Assembly (NCBI GenBank): GCA_016699675.1
Contig: CP064985.1
Span: 2,046,001-2,110,000 of the forward strand
Length of the DNA: 64,000 nt
From: Austwickia sp.
Lineage (GTDB): Bacteria; Actinomycetota; Actinomycetes; Actinomycetales; Dermatophilaceae
Direction: 5' to 3'
Shown here: one piece after another, positions 35,289-44,922 of the stretch
Layout of the letters: every line of letters starts with the position of its first letter
Numbering within the stretch: position 1 is the stretch's first letter
Translations under genes and position numbers: made by a program
The notes under the pieces: model-generated
Databases searched by the model: none
What the model was told of the DNA's origin: nothing
The model's input: only the letters and a program-made list of their open reading frames with translations

Positions 35289-36770
35289 TCAGCGTGGCCT
35301 CGCGGCCGTCGTCGCAGCCGCTGCCGAGGCCGCGTGGCGGCGGGCGTCCCGGACGGCCACCACCAGCGCGATGAGGGTGGCCAGCGCGATCACGCCGTAC
35401 GCCGCCGCGAACGCGGCCATCCAGTTCCCCCCGCCGAGCACCGCGAAGTACACGCCGGTGATCGTCGCGGTGCCGACGGCGGTGCCGATCCGTTCGGCGG
35501 TGTACTTGGCGCCCGCGGCCGTGCCGGCGCGGTCGAGCGGTACGTCGAGCAGGGTGAGCATCTGGTTCGGCGGGTTGATCGCGCCCATCCCGGCGCCGGC
35601 CGCCGCGAGCGGGACCGCCAGCCACCAGTAGCTCAGCCCGGCCGACTCGATCAGCGCCATCGCCGCCACGGCCCCCAGCGTCCCCAGCACCGCCGCCACC
35701 AGGCCGCCCACGACGATCTCCCGGCCGCGCTCGAGCACGCGACGGCCGGCCCAGCCCGCCGCGATCGCCGCGGCCACGGCGTTCGGCAGCCCGACCAGGC
35801 CCGTCGCGAGCGCGCTCACCCCCAGCCGTGTCTGCAGGTAGAGGGCCAGCACCACGAAGGTGGTCGTCTGGCCGAGCAGCAGCCAGCCGGACACGGCCGT
35901 GCCGGCGGCGAACGAGGCGATCGCAAACAGCCCCGGGTCGACCATCGGCTCGCCACCCCGGGCCGCGTACCGGCGCTCCCACCGCAGCCACGCCCACCCC
36001 AGTGGCGGCGCGGCGGCGAGCAACGCCCATCCGGTCGTGGTCCGGAGCACGAAGGGCACCATGACGGCCAGGACCGCGGCCGCGAGCAGCACGGAGCCGA
36101 CCGGGTCGAGGTCGATCCGGGTCCGCAGCCGGTGCCGCTCCAGCGGCAGCCACGCCACCCCCAGGCCGATCGCGGCGAGTCCCACGGGCAGGTACACGAG
36201 GAAGGACGCCCGCCAGCCGAGGTCGGGCCCGAGCCAGGAGATGACCCCGCCGGCGAGCAGTGGCCCGACCGCCACCGCCACGCTGATCACCATGCCGAAG
36301 AGGGCGAAGGCCTTGGCGCGGGCGCGGCCGGAGAAGTACTCCTGGATCATCCCCGGGATCTGCGGGTTGAACACGCCGGCGCCGATGCCCTGCGCGACGC
36401 GGGCCAGGTTGAGCAGCGCGGGCGTGGCGGCCAGCCCGCAGGCCAGCGAGCCCAAAACGAAGATCCCGAGCCCGGCGAGGAAGACCGTCCCGCGCCCCAA
36501 CACGTCTCCGGCGCGGCCGGCCGGGACGAGCACGACGCCGAACGCGAGCGCGTACCCCGACAGCACCCACTGCAGGTCCGCCGGCCCCGCACCGAGGCGC
36601 GCCGCGATCGTCGGTAGCGTCACGTTGACCGCCGAGACGGCCATGAGCGCCATCCCCAGCGGCAGCAGCACGACGATGAGGATCCGCCGGCGGTCATAGA
36701 CCCGCTCGCCCCCCGCCAGCCGGACCGCATGTCCCGCCGGGGGATTCGCTCGCTCGTGATGCCGCCGCAC
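35289..36770 (-). CDS. MFS transporter, DHA2 (14-span) type
   Basis: A roughly 493-residue major-facilitator protein. It contains VNVTLPTIAARLG, the motif-A region LVPAGRAGDVLGRG and the motif-C-like ARVAQGIGAGVFNPQIPG, with about 14 spans as in DHA2 drug:H+ antiporters. The end is an Ala/Arg-rich tail. The start is uncertain: GTG 36770 has GGGAG eight bases upstream, and ATGs at 36806 and 36821 are in frame. It is convergent with the Gfo/Idh gene and follows the PucR gene on the same strand after 206 bases. Substrate unknown. Confidence 0.85.
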   Translation of the reverse strand: MRRHHERANPPAGHAVRLAGGERVYDRRRILIVVLLPLGMALMAVSAVNVTLPTIAARLGAGPADLQWVLSGYALAFGVVLVPAGRAGDVLGRGTVFLAGLGIFVLGSLACGLAATPALLNLARVAQGIGAGVFNPQIPGMIQEYFSGRARAKAFALFGMVISVAVAVGPLLAGGVISWLGPDLGWRASFLVYLPVGLAAIGLGVAWLPLERHRLRTRIDLDPVGSVLLAAAVLAVMVPFVLRTTTGWALLAAAPPLGWAWLRWERRYAARGGEPMVDPGLFAIASFAAGTAVSGWLLLGQTTTFVVLALYLQTRLGVSALATGLVGLPNAVAAAIAAGWAGRRVLERGREIVVGGLVAAVLGTLGAVAAMALIESAGLSYWWLAVPLAAAGAGMGAINPPNQMLTLLDVPLDRAGTAAGAKYTAERIGTAVGTATITGVYFAVLGGGNWMAAFAAAYGVIALATLIALVVAVRDARRHAASAAAATTAARPR

Positions 36771-36868
36771 GCCCCAGTCTCCCGCGCGGCGTTGGCTGCC
36801 CGGCATCAGATCGCGGCGCATGTTGCGGGTGTCCGCCCTCGCCAGCCGGACTCGGCGGTCACGCGGAG

Positions 36869-36924
36869 CGATCAATACCGGGGAATCCCGGCGCGAACCG
36901 GCGCGAAATCGGGGGTATTGATCG
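36869..36924. repeat. 11-bp inverted repeat upstream of the MFS gene
   Basis: CGATCAATACC (36869-36879) and its exact complement (36914-36924) are 34 bases apart. The intervening sequence has a second, smaller repeat (CGGCGCGAA twice). The position, between the PucR stop and the MFS start, suits a terminator of the first or an operator for the second. Confidence 0.55.
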
Positions 36925-36976
36925 TCGCGGGGAACGGCGACCTCATCGGCACCGGTCGACGGCATGCGCGGCGGCG

Positions 36977-38269
36977 TCACCGCGCCGGGACGCCGGCTCG
37001 CCTGGTGACCCACGCCGCCCGCGTGGCCAGGGCGATCTCGAACGCGAACCGGTTCCACGGCAGGCGCGGGTCCCGGCCGGTGATCTGCGCGACCCGGCGC
37101 AGCCGGTAGCGCAGGGTCTGCGGGTGCAACTCCAGCCGGCGCGCGGCCCCGAGCGCGGAACCCGTCACCACGTAGGCCTCCAGCCCCGCCAGCAGCCGGT
37201 CGTGGTCGGCCTCGACCAACTCGCCGAGCAGCTCGGCGACCATCCGGTCGGGGGCCGCCTCGGGCCGCGCGTGCAGCACCGCCAGCAGCTCCGCGTCCCC
37301 AGCGTCCAGGCAGCCGTGCGCCGGGAAGGCCCACTCCGGCGCGGCGGCCAGGGCGTCCTCGGCGAGGCGGAACGTGCGCGGCAGCGCCGCGGCCGGCCGC
37401 CCCACGATGACCACGCCCCGCCAGCCGCGGGCCGCCAGGTGGGCCACGAGCCCGTCGGGTCCGCCACCATCCCCCGCACCTCCCTCGCCGGCAGGCAGCA
37501 GCGCGACGCCCCGCCCCGACGACGCCCGGACCAGCAGGTCCGCGGGGCCGACGCCGGCGGCTGCCCCGAGCGCCGTCAACGTCTCGGCGGTCACCGGGTC
37601 GGGCGAGGCCCCCTGGCGCAGCACGACGAGCGTGGCGCTCTCCGGCAGCCGGAACCCCAGGGCCGCGCAGTACTCCGGTAGGCCGCCTACCCGGGCGTGC
37701 CGGCCGTGCAGGATGTCGTCGAGCAGGTCGGCCCGCGCCCGGCCCCGGTCGGCGGACAGCCGCTCGGCCCCCGCGACGTAGCCCTCGTGCACCGCCTCCG
37801 TGACGTCGTCGATCGTCCCCAGCCACAGCTCCGTCCAGGCCAGGACGTCCCCCTTGGCCAGGTGCGCCCCGGCGCGCTCGACGATGGCCCGCCACACCAG
37901 CACCCCCGCGATCCGATAGGTCCGCAGCACGGCGGCGAGCGGCCGGCCGTCCACGGCGCGGGCCTGCGCGATCCGCCGAAACGTGGTCAGGTCGTCCTCG
38001 CTCAACCGCTCGTCGTGCGCCCAGGCGGACAACAGCCGCCCGATGCCCCAGTGCGCGATGCGTCGCACGTCGCCGAGTTGGTCCGGGCCCAGCACGCCGT
38101 ACGCCGGGATCTGCCGCACCACCTCGCGCACGAACGCCTCGACGATCTGGTCGAGGTCGGCGCCGACCTGCTCGGCGACCGTACGGCGGCGCCCCGGCCC
38201 ACCCGAGGCAGCAGCGTCCGGCGAGGCGGCCGATGAAGCTGCCGGTGGGGAGCCGCTGCGGGGCGTCAT
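36977..38269 (-). CDS. PucR/CdaR-type transcriptional regulator
   Basis: A 430-residue regulator. The C-terminal PucR helix-turn-helix is GSALGAARRLELHPQTLRYR followed by LRRVAQITGRDP. The middle resembles the GGDEF-like CdaR domain (ATLVVLRQGAS ... PRTFRLAEDAL). The N-terminal helical part contains DDLTTFRRIAQARAVDGRPL. PucR-type proteins usually activate catabolic genes in response to a substrate. It is divergent from the CoA-transferase/dehydratase operon, its most likely target. Confidence 0.85.
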   Translation of the reverse strand: MTPRSGSPPAASSAASPDAAASGGPGRRRTVAEQVGADLDQIVEAFVREVVRQIPAYGVLGPDQLGDVRRIAHWGIGRLLSAWAHDERLSEDDLTTFRRIAQARAVDGRPLAAVLRTYRIAGVLVWRAIVERAGAHLAKGDVLAWTELWLGTIDDVTEAVHEGYVAGAERLSADRGRARADLLDDILHGRHARVGGLPEYCAALGFRLPESATLVVLRQGASPDPVTAETLTALGAAAGVGPADLLVRASSGRGVALLPAGEGGAGDGGGPDGLVAHLAARGWRGVVIVGRPAAALPRTFRLAEDALAAAPEWAFPAHGCLDAGDAELLAVLHARPEAAPDRMVAELLGELVEADHDRLLAGLEAYVVTGSALGAARRLELHPQTLRYRLRRVAQITGRDPRLPWNRFAFEIALATRAAWVTRRAGVPAR

Positions 38270-38459
38270 ACGGCCATGATGCGGTCCGCGTGACCCCGAC
38301 GTCCGCGCATTCGGGGTGGCCCGTGGGGCACGACCGCTTCATCACCTTGTGACAAAGCGGCTCATCCGTACCGGGGAGCGTCGTTGACCCCGTCCCAGGG
38401 CGGCTCGAACCATCGAGTCACCGGGCATCGTCGCCCGTCGTCGGCCCGAGGGGATGGCC

Positions 38460-40203
38460 ATGATCGGTCTGCACGAGGCGCACCTGCTGGCGCACATCGC
38501 GAAGTGGCGGCTGGGGTGGGACCGCTACGACCCGGACGAGCTCCCCGACGGGCTCGGCCCGCTCTTCGTCAGCTCCCGCCGCGCTGCCGAGTTGATCCCC
38601 GACGGGGCCGTCTGCGTGTCGGCCGGCCTCGCCGGGCACCACCGCCCGTCCCTGATCTACTGGGCCATGCGGGACCGGTTCCGCGCGACCGGGCACCCGG
38701 CCGGGCTCACGTGGTGCGCCGTCGGCGGACAGGGCGGCCCCTCGAAGATCCCCGGCACCCTGGAGGAGCTGGGCGTCGAGGGCCTGGTCACCACGCTGAT
38801 CACCGGGCACCTGGAATCGCTGCACAGCTTCCTCAAGCTGGCCGACCGCGGCGTCCTAGAGGCGCACACCCTGCCGCAGGGGCAGTTCGGCTTCCTCATC
38901 GAGGCCCAGGCCGACGGCCACACCTCGCGCACCTCGACCTCGGGGGTGGGCACGTTCCTCGACCCGCGGGTCGGCCCGGGGTCGCCGGTCACCCCGCACG
39001 CCACCCGGCAGCTCATCGAGGTGGCCGAGGACGGGGAGGCGCTGCGGTACAGCCTGCCGCCGCTGGAGGTCGCGGTGTTCAACGCGCCGTACGCCGACCG
39101 GGCCGGCAACATCTACGTCCACGACGCGGCCTGCCTGACCGAGATCCGCGACGGCGCCCGGGCGGTGCACGCCAACGGCGGCCTGGTCCTCGCCTGCGTG
39201 GCCGAGATCATCGATCCCACGCCCGAACACGAGATCTACGTCCCCGCAGACTGGATGAGCGCGATCGTCGTCAGCGACCGGGTCGAGCAGACGATCACCG
39301 TGCCGCAGCGGCACTTCTGGCCGATGTTCACCACCGGCCGGCGGGTGGACGAGAAGCGCGCGCTGGCCGACGTGAAGTTCATCAACGACACCCTCAAGAT
39401 CACCGCGCGGCGCACCCCGATCGAGGGGGCGACCGCCCGCCTCGCCGCCTCGATCATGGTGCGGCACCTGCGGCCCGGCGCGCTGGTCAACATCGGCGTC
39501 GGGCTCGCCGAGGAGGCGGCGCGCTACACGTACGAGGCAGGCCTCAACGACGACCTGCGCCAGAGCACCGAGACCGGCTGTTACGGCGGGGTCCCGACCA
39601 GCGGAGTGTTCTTCGGCAGCGCCGTCAACGCCGAGCGGCATGAGACCAGCGCCTGGGTGTTCCACCGCTACGAGGAGGGCCTGGACCTGGCCTGCCTCGG
39701 CATCCTCGAGGTCGACGGCGAGGGCAACGTCAACGTCAGCCGGCGCGGCCCGACGCCCGCCGACTACGTCGGCCCCGGCGGGTTCACCGACATCGCGCAC
39801 TTCGGCCGCACCCTGTGCTTCTGCGGGTCGTTCGCGGCGCACGCGCGCTCTCACCTGGTCGACGGCGAGGTCGTGATCGACGAGCCCGGCGAGGGCAAGT
39901 TCGTCGAGCGGGTCAGCGAGGTCACCTTCGCGGGGCAGCGGAAGATCGCCGCGGGCAAGACGGTCTGGTACGTCACCGACCGTCGGCGCCTTCCGGCTCA
40001 CGCCCGCCGGCCTGGAGCTGGCGATGGTCTTCCCCGGCATCGACATCGAGCGGGACATCCTGGCCCGCGCCGGGGCCCGGATCGTGCTGCCGGAAGGCGG
40101 GGCCGCCGCCGTACCGCACGTCCCCGCCCCGATCGTCACCGGCGCGGGATTCCGGCTGGCCTGGGACCTGGGTGCGGACGCGACGGCGGAGGAGGAGCAC
40201 TGA
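38460..40203 (+). pseudogene. Family I CoA-transferase, alpha-beta fused, one frameshift
   Basis: Both CoA-transferase halves are in one chain, about 580 residues after repair. The N-terminal half has LAGHHRPSLIYWAMRDRFRATG. The C-terminal half has VNIGVGLAEEAARYTYEAG and the catalytic region STETGCYGGVPTSG (Glu371). At about 39982 the frame shifts: GACCGTCGGCGCC has one extra C, after which AFRLTPAGLELAMVF continues in the +1 frame to the TGA at 40201. It would move CoA between an acyl-CoA and a carboxylate. GAGGGG precedes the ATG at 38460. The indel may be a sequencing error, since the rest is well preserved. Confidence 0.85.
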
Positions 40204-41289
40204 TGGCCCCGATGGAGATCGCCGGCATCCCCGTTCCGGGACGGCACGAGACCCTGCAGGCCGCCCGCGACCGCGGGTTGAAGACCCTCGCCGCGCTGCC
40301 GTACCACCTCCCGCGGGCCCTGCTGCGGGCCCACGGATTCCACGCGCTCGAGGTGTGGCCGCCCCCGGGGGCCTCGGCCGCGCGCGGCGGCGAGCACTTC
40401 CAGGCCTATGCCTGCCCGATCGTGCGCCAGGGCACCGCGTTCCTCCTCGACGAGGCGTTTGCGCAGGTCGACGCCGTGCTGGTGCCGCATGGCTGCGACG
40501 CCCTGCAGGGCATGGGCTCGGTCCTCGCCGACTTCGTCGGGCCGCGGCCGCCCGTGCGCACCCTGTACCCGCCGCGGAGCCGGCGCCGCGTGGACCGCGA
40601 CCACCTCGCCGCCGAGCTCGCCGAGCTGGGCCGGCGCCTGGCCGAGATCTCGGGCGTCGACCCGGATCCGGCCGCCTGGGCGCAGGCCGCGGAGCTGGAG
40701 GACCGTGCCGACGACGCCCTCGCCGGCCTCTACCGTCGCCGGGCCGGGCTGGCCCTGACCGACGCCGACTTCTACCGGGCGGTGCGGGCCCGGGAGTACC
40801 TGCTGCCCGAGGACTTCGTCGCCCTCGCCGAGGCGCTGCCCGCCGGGGACCCGGTGGTGCCGGCACCCGCCGTACCGCTCGTGCTCTCCGGCATCGTGAC
40901 CGAGCCCTGGCTGCTGGAGACCCTGGCGGACGCGGGGCCCGGGTCGTCGCGGACGACCTGGGCTGCGGCTCCCGCCGGCTGCTGCCGGCCTCGACCGTCG
41001 CCGACCCGCACCAGGCGTGGGCGGACCGGTTCCTGCGCGGGTCCGCTGACCCGACCCGCGCCGATCCCGTCGCCGACCGGGTGGACCGCGTCCGGCACCT
41101 GGTCGAGGTGTCCCGGGCCCGCGGGGTGCTGATCTTCGACCCGCCCTTCTGCGAGCCCGAACAGTTCTACCTGCCCGGCCTGCGGGCCGCGCTGACCAGG
41201 AACGACGTACCGCTGTTGGTCGTCGAGCACGAGAGCGCCGCCGCCGGCTCATCGCCCGGATCGAGGCCTTCGTGGAGACGCTGTCATGA
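40203..41289 (+). pseudogene. 2-hydroxyacyl-CoA dehydratase subunit, two frameshifts
   Basis: The protein begins MAPMEIAGIPVPGRHETLQA and carries Cys residues expected to bind a [4Fe-4S] cluster (PHGCDALQGMGS, ADDLGCGSRRLLP, DPPFCEPEQFYL). It is split over three frames. At about 40940 a G is missing from the run GGGG (DAGARVVADDLG is restored by adding it). At about 41250 one base is missing before LIARIEAFVETLS. The repaired length is about 362 residues, normal for HgdB/BcrC-type subunits. The ATG overlaps the transferase stop, and the final TGA overlaps the next start (ATGA). With its partner it dehydrates an (R)-2-hydroxyacyl-CoA by a ketyl-radical mechanism. Confidence 0.82.
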
Positions 41290-42725
41290 CCCCCAAGTTG
41301 CCCAAGCCGACGCTGCCCGACCCCCTGCGGCGCGCCGGGGCCGCCGTCGCCGACCTGCCGTGGCCCGCCCTACCGGGCGTTCCGGCTCCGGCGACGGCGG
41401 TCGCCCAGGTGCGCTCGGCGGTGGCGTACGACGTCGTGGGTCGTACGGCGTTGCGCGTCCAGCGGCTGCGCGACGAGAGGGCGACCCGGTCCGCCCCGCC
41501 GCGGCCCGACAGCCCGATGGGCCCGCCGCTGGCCAGCATGGCCTGGGTCAAGGAGCTGATGAGCGGGCACTACCTGAAGGCGCGCTACGCGCCGGGCGTC
41601 CGCAAGGTCGCTTGGGTGACGTCCGGGGCGCCGGAGGAGGTGCTGCAGGCGCTCGGGTACGTGCTCATCTACCCCGAGAACCACGCCGCCCTGTGCGGCG
41701 CCCGCAAGATCAGCGGCGAGCTGTGCGCCGCGGCCGAGGACGACGGCTACGGCAAGGACCAGTGCTCCTACGTCCGCACCGACCTCGGCTCGCTGGCGAC
41801 GGGCCGGACGCCGGTCGGGCAGCTGCCGCCGCCGGACCTGCTGGTCTGCTGCACGAACATCTGCCAGACGGTGAAGTACTGGTACGAGGTGCTGGCCGAC
41901 CACTTCCACGTGCCGCTGGTCGTGGTGGATACGCCGTTCCTGTACGGCGAGGCGCAGCCGCACCAGGTCGACTATGTGCGGCGCCAGCTTCAGGAGGAGC
42001 TGACGCCCGTGGCGGAGCGGGTCGCCGGGCGGCGCCTCGCCCCGGCCGCCTTCCGGTCGGCCATGACCGAGGCGCGGGACGCGTGCGCGCTGTGGTGCCG
42101 GATCCTGGAGCGGTGCCAGGAGCGGCCGGCGCCGATGACCGCGTTCGACTCGTTCCTGCTGATGGGGCCGGTCGTCAACATGCGCGGGCGGCCGGAGACC
42201 ACGGCGTACTACCGGACCGTCCTCGCCGAGCTGGACCAGCGGGTTCGCGACGGTGTGGGGGCCATCAAGGACGAGCGGTACCGGGTGCTGTGGGACAACC
42301 TGCCGGTCTGGTACCAGCTCAACGCGCTGTCCCGGGCGCTCGCGGCCCAGGGCGTCAACGTGGTCGCGTCGAACTACACGTACGCGTGGGCCGAGCGGGC
42401 CGAGCTCATCGACCCGGCCGACCCGTGGACGTCGAGCGCCCTGACCTACCTGCACCCCATCCTCAACCGGTCCACCGGGCACAAGCTCGCGGCCATGACG
42501 GCGATGGTTGCGGACTTCGCGATCGACGGGGTCATCCTGCACTCGGACCGGTCCTGCAAGCCGTATTCGCTGGGTCAGATCGACCAACGGGATCGGCTGG
42601 TCAGCGAGGTCGGCCTACCCGCTTTGCTGCTCGAGGCCGACCACAACGACCCGCGGGTCTGGTCGGCCGAGCAGAACCTCGGCCGCATCGAGTCGTTCGT
42701 GGAAATGATGGAGCAGCGCGGGTGA
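41286..42725 (+). CDS. 2-hydroxyacyl-CoA dehydratase subunit
   Basis: An intact 479-residue subunit of the HgdA/FldB/BcrB type. YPENHAALCGARK, DDGYGKDQCSYVR and LLVCCTNICQTVKYWYE contain the conserved cluster cysteines, and ILHSDRSCKPYSLGQ is the C-terminal signature. It pairs with the preceding subunit. The substrate is not readable: the family covers 2-hydroxyglutaryl-, phenyllactyl-, lactyl- and isocaproyl-CoA as well as aryl-CoA reductases. The enzyme class is oxygen-sensitive, so expression in an actinobacterium implies an anaerobic or microaerobic phase. Confidence 0.88.
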   Translation: MTPKLPKPTLPDPLRRAGAAVADLPWPALPGVPAPATAVAQVRSAVAYDVVGRTALRVQRLRDERATRSAPPRPDSPMGPPLASMAWVKELMSGHYLKARYAPGVRKVAWVTSGAPEEVLQALGYVLIYPENHAALCGARKISGELCAAAEDDGYGKDQCSYVRTDLGSLATGRTPVGQLPPPDLLVCCTNICQTVKYWYEVLADHFHVPLVVVDTPFLYGEAQPHQVDYVRRQLQEELTPVAERVAGRRLAPAAFRSAMTEARDACALWCRILERCQERPAPMTAFDSFLLMGPVVNMRGRPETTAYYRTVLAELDQRVRDGVGAIKDERYRVLWDNLPVWYQLNALSRALAAQGVNVVASNYTYAWAERAELIDPADPWTSSALTYLHPILNRSTGHKLAAMTAMVADFAIDGVILHSDRSCKPYSLGQIDQRDRLVSEVGLPALLLEADHNDPRVWSAEQNLGRIESFVEMMEQRG

Positions 42726-43900
42726 GTGCGGCCGATCGGGTCCGGCGGGTGGCGCCGGGGCGGGTCGTCGCGCTGGGCCTCGACGCGGGGTCGACGACCT
42801 GCAAGGTGGTCGGCGTGGACGCCGCGGGAGCGCTGGTGGTCTGGGGCCTTGAGCCGATGGACCCGCGGGTCGCCGAGCAGGCCGAGGGGCTGCTGGCGGC
42901 GGCGCGTTCGGTGGGCGAGGTGGATGCCGGCGCGTCGGGCGCGGGCGGGCCGGGCGTCGGCGGGTCGGGCGCCGGCGTACCGGTGGTGGCGACCGGGTAC
43001 GGGCGCAAGCTCGTCGGCGGCTCCACCCGCGCGGTGACGGAGATCAGCTGTCACGCGCGGGGGGTGTACGCCGACCTGGGCACCGGCGGCACCCTCGTCG
43101 ACATCGGCGGTCAGGACAGCAAGGTCATCCGGATCGGCGCCGGGGGCGCGCTGGTGGACTTCGCGATGAACGACAAGTGCGCGGCCGGGACCGGGAGGTT
43201 CCTGGAGCACACGGCGCAGCGGCTGGGCGTCGAGCTGGCCGACCTCGGCGGCCAGGCGCTGGCAGCCGAGCGCGCCGAGCCGGTGTCCTCGACCTGCACG
43301 GTGTTCGCCGAGTCGGAGGTCATCTCGCTGGTCGCACGCGGTCGGCCGCTGAACGACATCCTGCTGGGCCTGCACGCCGGGCTCGTCGACCGGATCGCGG
43401 CGATGGTCCGCGGGGTGGGCCTGGTCCAGCCGCTGCTGCTCTCCGGCGGGGTGGCCCGCAACGCCGCCGTGGTCGAGCTGCTGGGGCGCGTGTTGGGTGC
43501 GCCGGTGCGGCTGCCGCGGTACCCGCAGCTGATGGGGGCGTACGGCGCCGCGCTGCTCGCCGCCGACCCCGTACGGCGGCACCCGGTGCCGCAGGAGCCG
43601 GGCTCAGGAGCGGGCCGACTCCATCTCGTCCAGGATCGCGGTCGGCGTCGGCGCCACCAACTCCACGCGGCTCGGCCCCCGGCTGTGCGGGGTGCTCCGA
43701 AAGGCCGTAACGCTGCCGGGCGCCGTTACCAGTCGCGCCGTTCCGTGGTGACAAACCGTCACCATGGTTGCGTTTTGTGGCCACAGGTTGGCTCGCGTGG
43801 TGATCGTGGGGTGTTGCTCTGCACGTCGCGGTGGTGGATATCGCTGACGGTGGTGGTAATAACAGCGACCGTGGGCGATAACCGCACCCTTGAGCGATGA
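42722..43900 (+). CDS. 2-hydroxyacyl-CoA dehydratase activator, with abnormal C-terminus
   Basis: A BadF/HgdC-type ATPase that delivers one electron to the dehydratase. It has the P-loop-like ALGLDAGSTTCKVVGVD, VDIGGQDSKVI, and the two cluster cysteines in NDKCAAGTGRFLE and SSTCTVFAESEV. The family domain ends at about residue 288 (GAYGAALLAADPVRR). The frame then continues about 105 residues through low-complexity, Arg-rich sequence that overlaps an antisense hydrolase fragment (43605-43716) and a palindromic repeat. The normal stop has probably been lost. The GTG start overlaps the upstream stop. Residues about 60-85 hold a Gly/Ala-rich loop. Confidence 0.85.
   Translation: MSAADRVRRVAPGRVVALGLDAGSTTCKVVGVDAAGALVVWGLEPMDPRVAEQAEGLLAAARSVGEVDAGASGAGGPGVGGSGAGVPVVATGYGRKLVGGSTRAVTEISCHARGVYADLGTGGTLVDIGGQDSKVIRIGAGGALVDFAMNDKCAAGTGRFLEHTAQRLGVELADLGGQALAAERAEPVSSTCTVFAESEVISLVARGRPLNDILLGLHAGLVDRIAAMVRGVGLVQPLLLSGGVARNAAVVELLGRVLGAPVRLPRYPQLMGAYGAALLAADPVRRHPVPQEPGSGAGRLHLVQDRGRRRRHQLHAARPPAVRGAPKGRNAAGRRYQSRRSVVTNRHHGCVLWPQVGSRGDRGVLLCTSRWWISLTVVVITATVGDNRTLER
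43605..43716 (-). pseudogene. Remnant of an alpha/beta hydrolase C-terminus
   Basis: The minus-strand frame reads STPHSRGPSRVELVAPTPTA then ILDEMESARS and a stop. This aligns with the C-terminus of the intact hydrolase just downstream on the same strand (GTPHTQVPTRVDLLAPMLTA, FLDEVALPRD). The DNA is also similar over about 95 bases. It is a truncated duplicate or the residue of a deleted paralogue, now lying inside the activator reading frame. Confidence 0.7.
43748..43784. repeat. CCATGG palindromic element, imperfect copy
   Basis: GTGACAAACCGTCACCATGG followed by a decayed right arm (TTGCGTTTTGTGGCCAC). The left arm is identical to that of the perfect 34-bp palindrome at 46477-46510. Confidence 0.75.
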
Positions 43901-43943
43901 CCGCGACCGTGCCCAGGGCCGGCTCAGTGCCTCAGTGCCGCCC

Positions 43944-44798
43944 TCAATCGCGGGGCAGCGCCACCTCGTCCAGGAACGCGGTCAGCATCGGCGCCAGCAG
44001 ATCCACCCGCGTCGGGACCTGGGTGTGCGGGGTGCCCGGAAGGACCCCGATCCGGCAGGACGGGATGAGCCGCTGCATGACGTCCAGGTGGGCGAACGTC
44101 GTGAAGTCCAGGTCGCCGAGGACCTCCAGGACCGGGCAGGAGATCCCGGCGAGCTCCTCGTCGGACCAGCCCGAACCGTCGTCGGCGCCGGCGATCTTTG
44201 CCTGAAACTCCTCGAACCGCTCCGGGGTCGCGGAGAGGCGCTCGTAGGCCTCGCGCATCGCGGCGATCTCCTGCGCGGTGGGGACTCGCGGGGTGGCCAT
44301 CAGGGCCTCCATGTCCGCAAACTCCGGGATGGCCGCGTCGGGCTTGACGCTGCCGGACAGCGACACGCAGGCGGCGATCCGGTCGCCGTGATGCACCGCA
44401 AGCTCCAGGGCCGTGGCCGCGCCGGTGCTGTGCCCGATGACGATGGCCCGGCCGATACCGAGGTGGTCCAGGAGCGCCACCACGTCGGCCGCGTTGTGCG
44501 CCGGTGTGAACTCGCGCTCGGTGTCGCTGGTGCGGCCGTGACCCTGCAGTTCCAGCGCGACGACCTCGCGGTCCGCGGCCAGGATCGGGATGAGCTTGGC
44601 CCAGCTCAGGTCGATCGTCATCAGACCGCCGTGGATCAGCACGATCGGCGGCGGGTCGGCCCCGGCGTCGCCGTACCGTTCGAAGTAGAGGTGCAGCCCG
44701 TTGACGTCGGCGTACCCGCTCGTCCGTGCCCTGCTCGTCGCGCTCGGCCCCGTCTCCGGGCGCGAGCCCGAGGTGGTGGGCGTGGTGCGGTTCGGCAT
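43944..44798 (-). CDS. Alpha/beta hydrolase
   Basis: A 284-residue serine hydrolase: oxyanion-hole IVLIHGGLMTIDLSW, nucleophile elbow IVIGHSTGAATAL, an acid in LEVLGDLDFTTF and a His in PGTPHTQVPTR. All of the triad is present. The ATG at 44798 has AGGAGG in front; an in-frame ATG at 44822 does not. The first 35 residues are Thr/Ser/Pro-rich. The substrate is unknown. A fragment of a paralogue lies just downstream at 43605-43716. Confidence 0.85.
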   Translation of the reverse strand: MPNRTTPTTSGSRPETGPSATSRARTSGYADVNGLHLYFERYGDAGADPPPIVLIHGGLMTIDLSWAKLIPILAADREVVALELQGHGRTSDTEREFTPAHNAADVVALLDHLGIGRAIVIGHSTGAATALELAVHHGDRIAACVSLSGSVKPDAAIPEFADMEALMATPRVPTAQEIAAMREAYERLSATPERFEEFQAKIAGADDGSGWSDEELAGISCPVLEVLGDLDFTTFAHLDVMQRLIPSCRIGVLPGTPHTQVPTRVDLLAPMLTAFLDEVALPRD

Positions 44799-44863
44799 CG
44801 CGGCCTCCTGATGGTCGAGCAACGTTGGTCGAACCTACCGACTTGCGGCGGCCGGAGAACTCA

Positions 44864-44901
44864 TCGCGCCGGGCCCACCCGAGAGGGTGAGCCCGGCGCG
44901 A
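44864..44901 (-). terminator. Terminator hairpin after the MHS transporter
   Basis: TCGCGCCGGGC (44864-44874) pairs exactly with 44891-44901, with an inner CACCC/GGGTG stem and a GAGA loop. It lies 22 bases past the transporter stop, in the sense of its transcription. Confidence 0.75.
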
Positions 44902-44922
44902 AGCAACCGTCGGAAGGCGCGG

